The notes beneath the pieces were generated by a model. The model made no database searches and was not told the origin of the DNA. It saw only the letters and a program-made list of their open reading frames with translations. The translations under genes were made by a program, and so were the position numbers. From Austropuccinia psidii (taxonomy: Eukaryota > Basidiomycota > Pucciniomycetes > Pucciniales > Sphaerophragmiaceae), in the NCBI GenBank assembly GCA_023105745.1, contig JALGQZ010000013.1, positions 1,275,501 through 1,339,500 on the forward strand: a DNA stretch of 64,000 bases, written 5' to 3'. Within the stretch, counting starts at the first letter, position 1, and the number at the start of each line of letters is the position of its first letter. Of this stretch, positions 22,110-34,494 are shown piece after piece.

Positions 22110-24440
22110 CAAATCAAAAACTTAATAATTAATTAAGATTTAAACTAAAAAAAAAAATATTTTTTAAAATTCTCTCTTTATTTAAAATTAAAATTAAAAT
22201 TAAGATTATTTATTTATTAAATTAATTTTAAATTCATAAATCAATATTTCTTTTTTTTCTATTATTATTATTATTATTATTATTATTGAAAAAAAAAGAA
22301 AGAAATTATTATTAATAAAATAAATTATTTAATTGTCTTCTTTATCTAATTAATAATTTAAAAATTTATCTTTATTTAATTACAAAAAAAAAAAAAATAT
22401 AAATTTAAAAGTTAATATAAGGACTAATTTAATTAAAGGAAATATATTTTTGGTTCAATTAAATTTTTAAAACTTATAAAATTTAATTATATATATATAT
22501 TTTTAAGTTGAAAAAATAAATTAAAAAACTTTTTTAATAAATTAATTATATTTAATTAAAATAAGATTAAATAATTTAAAATTAATGAGAAATATATATA
22601 TATATATAAAAGGAAATAAATTTAAAATAAGGATAAATTAAAGAAATTTAATTAAATAAATTTGAAAAAACAAAGGTTTTATTGTTCAAAAAAAAAAAAT
22701 AATAATTAAATATTAAAATATTAAAAAAAAAAAAAAAACAATAGAAAGATAAATAAACTAAATATTTTAATAAAATTTTAAATTATAATCTAATTAATCT
22801 TTATATGAATTATTTAGAAACAAGAAAAATATACAAAAAAATCTTTATAATTTAATTATAAACAAATTGAAAGAATATTAAATTAAATATTTATAATAAT
22901 TGAAGATATAATGAATCAATTAAAGTTGTATCTTTTTTTATATATGATCAAATATCCCCCCCCCCCAAAAAAAAAAAGAAAAAAAGCTCACAAAAAACAA
23001 CTTTTTTTTTAAAAAAAAAACTTATTTTTATAATAAGAATTGAAATTATAATTTTTTAAAATTAATATATATTTAAAACTAATACTTAATTGAGATAAAC
23101 TAAATATATAAACTTTTATTATTAATTCATATATTAATAGTTTTTATCTCATATATTTTAAATTAAAAATTAATAAAGATTTGATTAAAAAAGAAAAAAA
23201 TAACTTTAAGAATAAATATATAAAGTTTAGCTGAAAAGTTATAAAAAAAAAACAGGTTATAAAATATAAAAGGTATATTAAATAAAATATTAATAGATTT
23301 TTTACCAATCCAAAAAAAAAAAAAAAAAAAAATTGATTCAAATTTAAAAAAAAATAATTAAATATTTAAATTAAAATATTTAATAAATTAATAATTATTT
23401 AATATTAATTATTATAATCAAAATTATAAACATTTTAAAATCATTATTTAAAGTTTAAAATATTTAAATTTTAAAACAAAAAAGATTAATTAAAAAAAAA
23501 AAAAAAAAAATCATCAAAAAAAAAATTGAAATTTTTAATCATTTAATAAATTAATCTTGAAATTTTTTTTTTTTTTTTTTAGTAAGGAAATTAAAAAAAA
23601 AAAAAAAAAAAAAAAATTAGAATTAAATTTCTCAAAATTATTTTATTGTGAATAAATTAAAAGATATTAAAAGTTAAAAGTTAAACTTTAAAAATTATAA
23701 TTTTTAATCAATAAGTTTAAGCTTAATTTAATTTTAAAAGTTAAATAATAGATAAAACTTGTGAAAATTATTATTTTTTAAAAAATAAATAAATAAATAC
23801 TATAATAAATTAAAATCAATTTTTTTTTTTTTTTTAATCTTATGATATTATGAAATTAGATTTATAGTGATAAATTTAAAAAAAAAATGGTATAATAATA
23901 ATATAAAAAGATTTAATAATGATTTAATCATTAAAAAAAAAATTAAAATATTTATTAATTTAATTAAATAAAATTATTAAAATTTTATTAAAAAGGAATT
24001 ATATTTAATATAAAAAAGAAATAAAAACCTCTTCTTCCTCTTTTTTCTCTAACTCAAAAACAAAAAAAAAAAAAAAAAAAAATGTAATTATATAAAAATC
24101 TTATATTATTAAAATAATAAAGATATTTATATATATTTAGTAATAAATAGATTTTGAATCTTTTTTTACTAAAATATCTCTATATTATTATTATTATTAT
24201 TATTGTTTTTTGTTAAAATCTTTAAATCCATATAAAAAAATAAAATAAAATTTGTAATTCTATCTAAAAAAAAAAAGTTTTTTTTTATTGTAAATAAAAT
24301 TTAAAAATAAGTTTTTTTTTTTTTTTTTATATTCTTAAGAACAAAAATCATTTTAACAATTTATTATATTAAGTTTTCAAAATTGAATTAATTTCTCTTA
24401 TTATAATATATATATTTCTCTTTCTATACTATTATTATTA
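21734..24440. repeat. About 2.7 kb of nearly pure A/T DNA
   Basis: Homopolymer runs, (TA)n near 22488 and 22595, and (TTA)n near 22262 and 24186. There are very few G or C bases apart from a C run at 22957. No gene. The MULE begins at its right edge, and AT-rich DNA resumes on the MULE's far side at 28769. Confidence 0.9.
21887..22100. repeat. A-tract/T-tract minisatellite
   Basis: Four clear copies and two shortened ones of a unit made of an A run, TAAAATTATATTTA and a T run, each about 40 bp, then a long T run. Each unit is nearly self-complementary and could form hairpins or bent DNA. Confidence 0.8.
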
Positions 24441-24486
24441 GGGTGTTGGTAAAAACATGTAAGCAAATTGGTAAAAACACGTAAGG
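24441..24486 (+). repeat. MULE left terminal inverted repeat
   Basis: Pairs with 28723-28768. It contains two copies of TTGGTAAAAACAYGTAAG about 22 bp apart, which could be two binding sites for the transposase. Confidence 0.85.
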
Positions 24487-24997
24487 GGTGCCCTGGGCCC
24501 ATTTTTAATTAAAAATGAAACACAATTGGGCCTGTATTGGGCCAAAACATGCCCAAAAGAGCGCTTTTCCCCACAAAACCTCTCTAACTCCAAATTGTTT
24601 CAGATTTTTTTGCCCAGCCCCCCCCCAAAAAAAAACAAGCCCAAACACCCCAATAATCTACATTATCCCCACCCCAAACCATTGTTTTTTTTTTTTTGGA
24701 AAAACAGCATTACCAAAGCTATTTTGAAAAGCTTTTCACACCTTTTTTTCTTTTTTCCCCCCAAAGACTGCATTTTCCACCACAACAACCTGCTTTCAAG
24801 CCTCTCAATTTTCAATTTTTCACCTTACCTCATCTATCAATCCCACATTTAAACCACTTTCCTTCACTCTTAACCACTTCTGTTCATTTTTCACACCTTT
24901 TTTCACCTCTTTTTCACATTTCCAAAGGTTCTTACCCCATTCCAAATCCCCCAATTCCCCCTTTTTTTCACTTTAATACATAATTTTCATTAAAAAA
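24487..24997. promoter_or_regulatory. MULE 5' region
   Basis: C- and T-rich sequence between the left terminus and the transposase ATG. Overlapping short frames here read as low-complexity. It probably holds the promoter and 5' UTR. Confidence 0.45.
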
Positions 24998-27900
24998 ATG
25001 CTTCAACCCCCCACTGAAGGTGAATTTCAGACCCTTGAGCTTCTTTGGCAGCATGTGCATAATGATGCCAGGGCTCAGGAATTTGCTGTGTCCACATTGA
25101 GGTCCAATATGACCCACAGCGAAATTGAAATATGTTGTGACAGGTCTGGCACCCCAAATCCCAACAAAAGCCCCTCCAAAACAGTCACCTCAAGAAAGCT
25201 TAACTGTCCTTTTAGACTTTATGCCAGGAAATATGCCAAGAGTACCACTTGGACTCTTAAAGTCAAAAATCCTGAACATAGCCATGATGCCACTGAAAAT
25301 ATCATGGCAAATCCTGCTTTCAGGAAATTCAATGAGCAAGAAACATCCCAAATTGCTCAAATGTCTGAATCACTGCTCATGCCAAGGCAAATTCAGGCCC
25401 AATTATGCAGCCAGAGTGAGTCTGACAGGCCTGTAATCCTTCAAGACATTTACAACCAAGCCAAGAAAATAAAGAAAGACAAACTGCAATGCAGAAGGCC
25501 CATTGATGCCCTTATTGACACTCTCAAACAAGAAAATTTTGTTTGGTCCTCTGCAAGGGATTCTGAGGGACACATTACCTCCTTGTTTTTTACTCACCCC
25601 CTGGCCATAAAACTTCTTCATGGCTTTCCTCATGTCATTATTATGGATTGTACTTATAAAACCAATAAGTACAAAATGCCCCTTTTTCATATTATTGGAT
25701 TCAGCTCAACCAATAAGACCTTTTCTGGGGCTTTTTGTTTGATGAAGAATGAAAATGAAACTTCATATACTTGGGCATTAAATAAATACATTGAAAAGGT
25801 CCTCAACAACACCAATCTTGTTCCCCCTCCAGTTATTGTTATTGACAGGGATCTGGCCTTGAAAAACTCTATTAAGAAGCTCTTCCCAGACTCCAAAGTC
25901 ATGCTATGCATTTGGCACATCAACAAGAATGTATCTGCTCATTGCATGAAGAAAATTGGTCATGGAACTGATTTTGAAAATTTTATGGGCCTTTGGAATC
26001 AAGTAATATACTTCTTCACTTTATTTCACTTTATTTCACTTTTTTTCTTATTATTGTCTTTATTAATGAATTTGGGATTCTTTTCTAAGCTTATGTATTC
26101 ACCCACTGAAAAGTCTTTCAAAGACAACTGGAAGAAGATTCAAAAGCAAGTTAAAAATCCTGAGGTCTTGCAGTATTTGAAAAATAACTGGCTTCCTCTA
26201 AAGGAGTATTATGTGCCAGCCTGGACCAACCACCATTGCCACCTGGGTGTGGGCTCCACCTCCAGAGTTGAAGGTGCCCATGCCATGGTTAAACTTTGGC
26301 TCCAAAAGTCCACTGGTACTCTCCTGGAGGTAGTCAGGGCTCTCCACATGGCATTCAGAAAACAATTTATTGAAATTATCAACAGAATATCCAAAGAAAT
26401 GATTGTCCATGTCAAGAATTTTCCTCCACACATCTGTGCCCTCAATGGCAAGGTTTCTCATTATGCTCTTCAGATTGCCTTTAAAAATTTCAAAACAAAA
26501 TTTCCTCAAAATGAAAAATGCACCAAAAAATACAACAATTATAAAGGCATTCCTTGAAAGCATAAGACCCAAAAGGCATTTGCCAAGCACCAAAGGCTTG
26601 AATTATCAGACTTCCATCCTCAATGGCATTTGAATTTGCCTGTGAGGGTTTCTTAATTTCTTCTTATTATTTTTTTCTTATTAACTGATTTTATTTGTCA
26701 TATTCTTCTCAGGCTGGTTTTCAAGGCGATGATCAAAGTGTTGAAAAATAAAGAAAGAATGAAGCCAAGAAAATATTTGAAGACATTGGGGAAGACCTGT
26801 TTCAAAGACCAATGGCAGAAATCACTCCAATACTTTAAAATTTTCAAGATGTTTTGACTGGAAAAGTCCCATTTGATCAAATTCCCAAGAGTCAAGAGGA
26901 TGATTAATATTATGAAGACCCTCTAGAATGCAAGAATATCCATGGAAGACCCCAAGGAGCCAAGAATAAAAACAAAAATCAAAACAAAAGAGAACCTTCA
27001 AGATTTGAAATTATTGAAAGTCAATCCAAGAGAAGAGGAAGACCCCCCTCAAAAGTGACCAGTACAACAACATCAAGATCCCAGTCAAATTTCCCCTTTC
27101 CAATTATGGAAGTGGACTCATCTGAAGATTCTGAAGATTCTAAGGACTCATTATCTAAATCCATCAGTTCATCAGATTAACTACCCTCAGCAACTGAATT
27201 AAATACATCAGAAGTAACCCTTAGAAGGTCCAGAAGATTGGCAATTGGAAGCAAAACCTCACAAAGAAAATCACACAAGCCTGCCACCAGTTTGAATATC
27301 TATGATGAAATTGACTTGACCTGTGAGCTTTGTCAAAGAAATTATCACACAAGTGATGAATGCTCCAAGCTGTTTGTGAGTTTCTGATTCTTTTTAATGT
27401 AATTTTATGTTGTTTATTTTGATATTTATTCATTTTTTGAACTTATTTTATCAGATAACTGGCTCAAAAGACTTTCCCAAGTTTATATTGAAATACACCT
27501 TCAAGGCCATCAATGTCCAGGGTGATGGAAACTGTGGCTAAAGAACAGTATCCCACTTCATTTACATGACTCAAGCTCAATGGACTGATGTCAGAGGTGA
27601 CTTGTCTGAAGAAATTCACCAAAATCAAGACCTTTATGAAGGCATGAACATCTTAATTCCCTCAGTATCTTCTTATTTGGAAAGAATTGAATGGTATGAA
27701 GATGTTGGCCAGGCTCCAAAAAGCAAGTGGATGTCCATGCCTGACATGGGGGATCCAATTGCAAATAAGTATAAAAGACCAGTTTTCTTTTTATTCCACA
27801 GCCCAATCTTTTTCTTTTTTCCCTTATTTCTGTCCTCCAAATGATAATCCCCCCATTTTCATCTACTTCTTGAATATTTGTGCTCATTTTGTTCCTTTGG

Positions 27901-28079
27901 ACATCATCATTTCTAAAGTTTATCCAGCCCCCCCCATTACTTTGAACTAGGAGATTCATGCCCAAAAACAAGCCCTGGGGTGGGCTGATAAATTTAAGAA
28001 ACACACAATGTTGTATTTGTCCAATCTTCCTCCCCCCTCTCAGAAAAAACCCACTATTTTGGAGGTTGATTCTGATTGA
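24998..28079 (+). pseudogene. MULE transposase fused to AT-hook, zinc knuckle and OTU protease
   Basis: One reading frame runs through introns 26003-26089, 26642-26712 and 27376-27454. Domains: a FAR1-type DNA-binding region (EICCDRSG, KLNCPFRLYARK, PEHSHDA); the MULE DDE core with Asp in VIIMDCTYKTN, Asp in VIVIDRDLALKNS, the CIWHINKNV block and Glu in STSRVEGAHAMVK; an AT-hook (KRRGRPPSK, about 27030); a CCHC knuckle (CELCQRNYHTSDEC, about 27330); and an OTU cysteine protease with Cys in QGDGNCG (27533) and His in AHFVPL (27885). OTU domains cut ubiquitin-like chains. Breaks: TGA after YKGIP (26555), TAA codons at about 26749, 26905, 27178 and 27539 (just after the catalytic Cys), and a T-run frameshift near 27790. 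The gene must once have made one large nuclear protein. Confidence 0.85.
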
Positions 28080-28722
28080 ATCATTTTTGTATATACAATT
28101 TATGCCAATTATCCTCCTCCTCAGTCATATTTATTGCTTAAATCCCACCTCAGTCTCCTTTTTTATCAAACATGTGGAACTTTTGTACTTGAAAATAGTC
28201 ATATTACACACAAGAAAAAAAACACTCATTGCGCCTTCACTTGTTGTCCCACCAAAATAATTTTCCCCATTCATGAGCTTCTGGTTCTTTATTGTCCAGA
28301 TTGAACCCTTTAATTTTTTAAAAAAATGAAGGAAATTCATAAGTGGGAAGTTATTAAATTCACTTTTTAAAAATAGGCATATTACAATGACGGGAAAAAA
28401 CATTTGAAAAAACCCTTTTTGCGCCTTCACTTGTCCCACCCAAAAAAATTCCCAAAATTATGGGATTCTGGTGCTTTATTCTTCAAATTGAACCCTTCAT
28501 TTTAAAAAAAATGAAGGAAATTCATAAGTGGGAAGATTTTAAATGAATTTTTGAAAAAAATATGCCATTTTGGCATATTGGCCAAATTGGTGAAATTTGG
28601 CAAAAAAAAAATTTTGAAAAAATTTGTGCTTATTGACATGCCAAGTAGGGAAAAATATGGCAAAAAAAAATTAAAAAAATCCTCAAAACTGAGCCTGAGG
28701 AACTTTTTTTGAAAATTAAGGT
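28080..28722. repeat. MULE 3' region with tandem duplication
   Basis: A block beginning GCGCCTTCACTTGT at about 28229 recurs at about 28420, both continuing to AATTCATAAGTGGGAAG, giving a period near 190 bp. The right part has A runs. No gene. Confidence 0.8.
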
Positions 28723-28768
28723 CACTTACGTGTTTTTACTAAAAGCTTACGTGTGTTTACCAACACCC
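28723..28768 (-). repeat. MULE right terminal inverted repeat
   Basis: The reverse complement matches 24441-24486, again with two GTAAAnACACGTAAG motifs. Confidence 0.85.
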
Positions 28769-29353
28769 TAGTTTTATTCAAGATTTATCCTGTGATTTAA
28801 TAAGCATACCAGGTAGAGCCTCAATAATCTTAAATAGACTATCAAAAATGCCCCAGGTAAAAAAAATTGATGAAAATTAGCCACCTGAATTTTATGAAGA
28901 GTAATAATAGCTAAACCAAACCAAAAGATCAGATTAAGAAATAATAATATTATAATATTAGTAGGAATGAAGATTTAATAAAAGAAAGAAGGATTCGAGA
29001 AAAAAAATTGAGGAATAATTGAATAAATTCAAAAGAAACTCTTTTAACTGAGAGCAGTACTTATAGAATGATAAAAATAATTTCACCAAATAAAAAAAAT
29101 TAGTTGTTTAAAGTAAAAATATTAAAATAATTAAATCAAGAAATTGAACAAAGAGGAAAAAATGAAACAAATATAAGAGTAAAAGAATGATTTTGGTGAG
29201 AATTTATTAATAAAAAAAATCAAAAATGAGTAGAATATTATAAATATTAAAAAAAGAGGAGGGGAAAAATACAAATCAAATCAGGATTCTTTGAAAGAGT
29301 TAGTATTAATTAAGAAAATCTGAAATCAGGAAAATGAAATTATTTATTAGAGG
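28769..29353. other. AT-rich DNA, no gene
   Basis: Continuation of the AT-rich tract outside the MULE. Nothing recognisable. Confidence 0.5.
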
Positions 29354-30750
29354 TGTCAGCCTGTGACTCAAAAACCATAACAAAAGCATGACAGTCAAAA
29401 TACCATAAACCAATTGTAGAGAAAAATACCACCAGAATTGGAATTGAGAAAAAAAAATCTCTAATCAATTGTATTAAAAAAAAGAGGAAAGCCACTTATT
29501 TTCAAACATTCAACTCCCATAAACATAAGAAAAAGAATAAAAACATTTTCCTTGTTCAAAGCAAGAACTGAGCATAAACCTTAATTTTAACCTCTAATCT
29601 AAAATCCATAGAAAAGGGTAGAGCCCTGTCTAATGGGTATTCATATTTATTCCCTCAGTCAGGGATATCCTATGGTACTAGATAAATCAATCGAGAATCA
29701 AAACTAAAGGATTCATGGCTAAAAATAAGGCAAATAAGGGTGAAAAAAATATTCACCTCATCTATAATCTACAGTTTTAGTGTGAAACACCTAAAGTGGA
29801 GTATTTTTGGAAAGAGAAAAATCTGGGATCTATAATGGTACCATCCATTTCCTTATAAATCATATGCAACAAAAGTTATGGAGAAAAAAAACTCTATACA
29901 GCGTTTAAGAAAAATCCATTACTGAATAATGGGTATTGGATGTGGCTTAACTTTTCAATATTTAATTTTACCCATATTAAATAAGATAAAATTGTGTAGA
30001 ACCCATCCAGGTATTAACAATTAACTTCAAAACTGACAAAGGTATGGAAGTTTTGTGGTCAAAGTCTCAAGTATGGAAAAAAACTCAATACTGTGGGATA
30101 ATATCCCACATTTTTGAAAATGAGGTGGAAATACTACAAAGTAGTTGGTTTATCCTTGAGTAACCAATAGCTTGGCCACTATGAGGTCCCCATACAGATA
30201 TTTTACAGCATTTAATGTGTCATGTATGTCAGGAGAGGGCTGTGTGGTCCCCAAATACAAATTTTCACCCTGTATTGGTGAGAACTTCCCAAATGTGGTT
30301 TCAAAACAAAATATGAGCCCAATAAAGGTTTTAAAGGGTTGTGAAAACCACAAGCCCACACCTGGGAGTGAAAAATCTTCAATCCTTCTATGTAGTCAGG
30401 ACTATTGGTGCCTTCACCCCATTTAAAGATAAAAATGGACCTTTCTTTGCCCAAAAGAGAAATCCCCATCCTGATATTGAATTCCAATGTAGTACAGATT
30501 CTTACCAACAGTTATACTATTGGAAAATAACCAGGTATAATTATAATCTTAATTATTGTTGTCTTTTTTATAATAATCCATTTGATAAAGCTTGACCCAG
30601 GGCTTCCAGTAGTGCTCACCACCACTATTCCTTTGTAGTAAATCCCTTAATACTATTGATAAATCTTTGTTATACTTTATACCTATTTAAAATTCATAGT
30701 TAAAGTTTCAAATAAATTTATTATCAGTTTATCATAGACTCAGACTGTCA
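29354..30750 (+). repeat. Orphan LTR (about 1.4 kb) related to the LTR at 37336
   Basis: Begins TGTCAGCCTGTGACTC and ends AGACTGTCA. It aligns along its length with 37336-38774, with many substitutions. It is followed by TTTTGGGGACCTGG, matching the presumed primer-binding region after the second LTR, and then by unrelated AT-rich DNA. The element is therefore reduced to one LTR plus a stub. Open frames inside it are fortuitous. Confidence 0.88.
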
Positions 30751-33073
30751 TTTTGGGGACCTGGTTGTGTTTTTGTGAACCTTAGAGGTATTTTTATATA
30801 ACCAAAAGACCACAAAGAATAAAATATGATATAATTATAAATAAAATGAATTTATTTATATTATAAAAAAAAAAATTAAAGTATAAATATAAAATTAAAA
30901 TTTTAATTATAATTTAAAAATAAAAAATTAATTTGAAATTCAATTTTTTTTTTGAAAACACCCTTTAACTTGAAAAAAAAGTTAAATAAAAAATGAATTT
31001 TTAATATAAAAATATTAAAATTAGAATATTTTTTTTTTTGGGAAAAAAATTTTAAATAAAAAAAAATTATCATAAATTTGTTATTCAATAACTAAAAATA
31101 TGAAAATTATTTCATAATTAGATTTCTCATAAAAAAAATAAGGTGGGGTCACCTTTGGGTAAAATTTCTGTAACTCAACACTAAAAAATCTTAAATTAGG
31201 GTTTTAGTACTTTCCTGTGAAAAAATTTTAAATCCTCAAAAAATTAATTTTAATTCACACCACATGTGGTTTTAATCATCAATTTTTGTGTTGAAATTGC
31301 AGTGTGGTGTGTAGTTTTGAAGCTATGAGGAATTGAACCGTTTTCAATTGAAATGTCAAAATGTACATGTGTATTACATAAGTGAAATCTAATTTCAATA
31401 TGAGGTATAAATTATTACAGTTGTGTGCTGTAAAAATTTAATTGAATCACATATGTAAATTCCAATTATAATACATGATGAGGAATTAAAGAAAAAATAA
31501 ATTGGAAAGATTAATTCTGGGGGGGGAAGGAATATTGGCTCCAAGGGTGCCAGACTCCCCCAAATTCCTTGCTGAAAGGAATGAGATGTCAAAATTCATA
31601 CAAAAGTTCATCATTTTTGGCCTGGAATTGAGTCACAGGGTCTGTGACTCAATTGATGATGAGGTTTTGATACCAACCAGGGCAGCTTTAACTGTTTCCA
31701 GAGGGTAAAACTACCCTTAAGATAAAAAAACATTGTAAAAGAAGTTTTAACTGGTTTTGAAAGATCTCAAACACATTATGACATGTTTTGAAGGCTTGAA
31801 ACCAGGAATTACTATAGCAATGGCTGAATTAAGGGTACAAAATGGCTTAAAATAGCAAAAAATGGCTAAAGCCAGCGCTTTTTTGGTCTGAACCAGGGTT
31901 TAATGATGTCATAATTGGATTTTATTTTTTAAGAGGTTTCACAAAACTGAAAAAAGTAAATTTTACTTTTGGAGTGAGGAAATTGGTGGATATAAAATAA
32001 TATCTTCTTTGCCCCCATTTTATCTACATGTTAGAATCATCTCCTTTTATAATTAGCTTAAACACTGTGAAATCAATAAATTAAATATTCAAACAACCTT
32101 TATTGAGTATTTTTAAACCTTTTAAACATTTAAAAAAATAATTATAATCATTTTTACCATTGAACAAACCCATAAGTGAATTAAAGCATCTTTCATCACT
32201 GTTAGCTTTGTCACTTTGTTTCCAAATTCACTCTGGTCACTTTTGGGAATATTTTGTCTTTAAATATTTTTTTTAAAGAAATTTTCTCATATTAATTTCG
32301 TGCAGTTCTTTTCTTACTTAATTCCAATTGAAATTGCTCTTGAAGAAATTTCTTTTGTAGTCTTAAATATGTCTTGTAGAGTATTTTTGAATAAATTTTT
32401 ATTGTTGGTAAAAACATGAATCTTTATGATATTATTGTTTTATGCTTATAAGATTTAAAAACAACAGATTTGGTTCTTCTCCTCTTAAAGATCTTTTTTC
32501 TACTATTCTCAATAGAATTGTAACTTATGAAAATCTTTGAGGACAGGAAAAGTACTTGATTTTTGTGAGCCTTTGCGATATGACTACATATTCAAAAAGG
32601 TCACAACAAAATTCCTGTAATAATTATACTTATAATAATTATCTCAAAAATTAGTAAAATACAATAAATAAGTACAAAATCTGAATTAAATAAGAATATA
32701 ATGAATAAACATGTAAAATAAATAACATCATTAGATTCCTCATGCTAAAATACACATATTTCATTTTTATGGCATATCTGAAAAGTCAATAATTACTGAA
32801 GTATAAGTAATAATACCTTAAAAAGGGAACAAACCCTAATTCAACTCGAAAACCAATAAAAAAACATGTGGAATAAGCTGTACCATTGGATTCTCCATAA
32901 AAATATACATATAAAACAATTATAAAGCTATTCTCTAAAGTCAATACTTAAGGAATTAAGCTGAATATATGCACTTTTTTGGTCAATGCATATATTCATG
33001 GTTTTTAGCTAGTATCTCTTGAAATATACAAGATAGATAGATAAACAAAAAAATGAAGTCACCACTTAATTAA
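30751..33073. other. AT-rich intergenic DNA with a short unknown frame and a hairpin
   Basis: No gene I can name. A 68-codon plus-strand frame (31502-31708) lies over a perfect hairpin at 31626-31654, with no other support. Confidence 0.45.
31626..31654. repeat. Perfect inverted repeat (13-bp arms, 3-nt loop)
   Basis: Left arm AATTGAGTCACAG, loop GGT, right arm CTGTGACTCAATT. Its role is unknown. The word CTGTGACTC also occurs at the start of the LTRs at 29354 and 37336. Confidence 0.9.
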
Positions 33074-34494
33074 TGTAGGGACACAGATATGAACTTTATT
33101 TCACAAATTATAAACAAAGTTAAAGCCTGTAATGGATTATTGAATAAAATCAATGGAGCTTTTGACCACTTTGTTGTGAAAATGGGCCAAAATTAAAAAA
33201 AAGTGGACAGTAAGATTATACCAGCTCATACGTGAAGAATGACATAATTGTTATCATAGTATTCAAGGTATAACCCCTTGAAATCATGGTTTGAAGTTCA
33301 AAATATTATATTTCAACAGAAAAGATGAGTTACAAGAAAAATCATCAAAAATAGATTTTTAATGATGTAATGAAATGCTCTTGGCAGTTTAATAAGGACA
33401 TGCCAAACTATCAGAATAGCTGTAGCGTGTATAACTTACAGGTTATTAATGATCAAAGCTTAAGCTTAAAATTGATCATTTCTGATCACTCACTGTAATC
33501 TTATTTTAAGTTTAACAGTCATATAAGTGATAAAACTGGTGATACTATTAGATTATTATTAATACTAATGAAATCCACAAAGTTTAGGCTTCTGCCAAGC
33601 TTATGATGCCATCAAAATTAGAGTTATAGTGATAACTCTAAATAATGCCGTAATAATGAGATAAGATGGTTTAATTATGATGTAATAATCACCAAACATT
33701 AAAATACTGATCATTTCTAGTAGATACAATCAGTACAAGTCTACTAGAAGCCTAATGGACTCTAGAAGGGAGGTATTTACTATAAATAGAGCTCATTTTA
33801 CTCTATTTTCCCCTCAGATGCATCAAAACATTAAAACAATTAAATTAAAAGGTAAAATCTTTATTCTTTATATATAAATCCATTATATTATTAGAGACAA
33901 ACGGTAATATTAATTATAATCATCATATTTGACGTGATTGCTCCAATTTTTCCACTGTTTTGTTATATTTCTCTTCAACCTCAAATCCACGTAAAATCAA
34001 GAAAATTTGTAATTTCTCTTATTTTTTATTGTAAATACAATTTAAAACAAATTGTATTTATATTTTTTGGCGTAAAATTATTCAAAATCATTATACTAAG
34101 TCTCAAAATTAGGTTATTCTCTCTTATTATAATAATTTTCTCCTTATTATTACTTTAATAATTTTTCAATTAATATAAATAGTATTTATATTAATATATA
34201 ACTTTAATATTAGTAATATTATTGTTATTAATTGTTTTTTTATTAATAAAAAACAATCTTCTACACCTTTATTATTTGTTGGTAACAATAATGGAGTGCT
34301 TTTAAATATATTAATTATTATATATTAATATATTTATTTATTATATTATCTTATTTATTCAATAATATAATTATTTTTACGCCTTAATTATAATAATTAT
34401 TTTTCTCTTATTTATTTTATTTAAAAGGAAATTCAGAGTACAATAAGTAAAATATTGGCAATTTTCACTTATTGTTTCATAGTCAAACCTTACA
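33074..34494 (+). repeat. 5' LTR of the interrupted Ty3/gypsy element (start tentative)
   Basis: The 3' end is firm: ACCTTACA at 34494 followed by TTTGGGGGCCTGGCC, the same primer-region sequence that follows the LTRs ending at 30750 and 38774. The start at TGTAGGG (33074) is a guess from the TGTA..TACA ends and the about 1.4-kb length of the related LTRs. Confidence 0.6.
33781..33788 (+). promoter_or_regulatory. TATA box in the LTR
   Basis: TATAAATA followed by a pyrimidine-rich stretch (CTCTATTTTCCCCTCAG) about 20 bp on. This fits a U3 promoter driving the element whose gag follows. Confidence 0.55.

Larger units (their letters stand above)
24441..28768 (+). mobile_element. Mutator-like DNA transposon (MULE) with OTU-containing gene
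   Basis: Inverted termini of roughly 46 bp: the left end starts GGGTGTTGGTAAAAACATG and the right end, reversed, starts GGGTGTTGGTAAACACACG. A single spliced gene fills the middle. The flanks share TA (24439-24440 and 28769-28770); eight-base flanks match at 6 of 8 positions (TATTATTA and TAGTTTTA). MULEs usually make 8-11 bp duplications, so this could be a decayed one or just TA. It sits inside very AT-rich DNA. Confidence 0.88.

Noticed and set aside
24515..24983. Overlapping Pro/Phe-rich frames 5' of the MULE transposase
   Set aside because: Three overlapping low-complexity frames, probably 5' UTR.
30150..30595. Open frames inside the orphan LTR
   Set aside because: They lie within an LTR whose relative at 37336 does not keep the same frames intact.
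31502..31708. 68-codon frame over the hairpin
   Set aside because: No domain, no splice context, in decayed AT-rich DNA.
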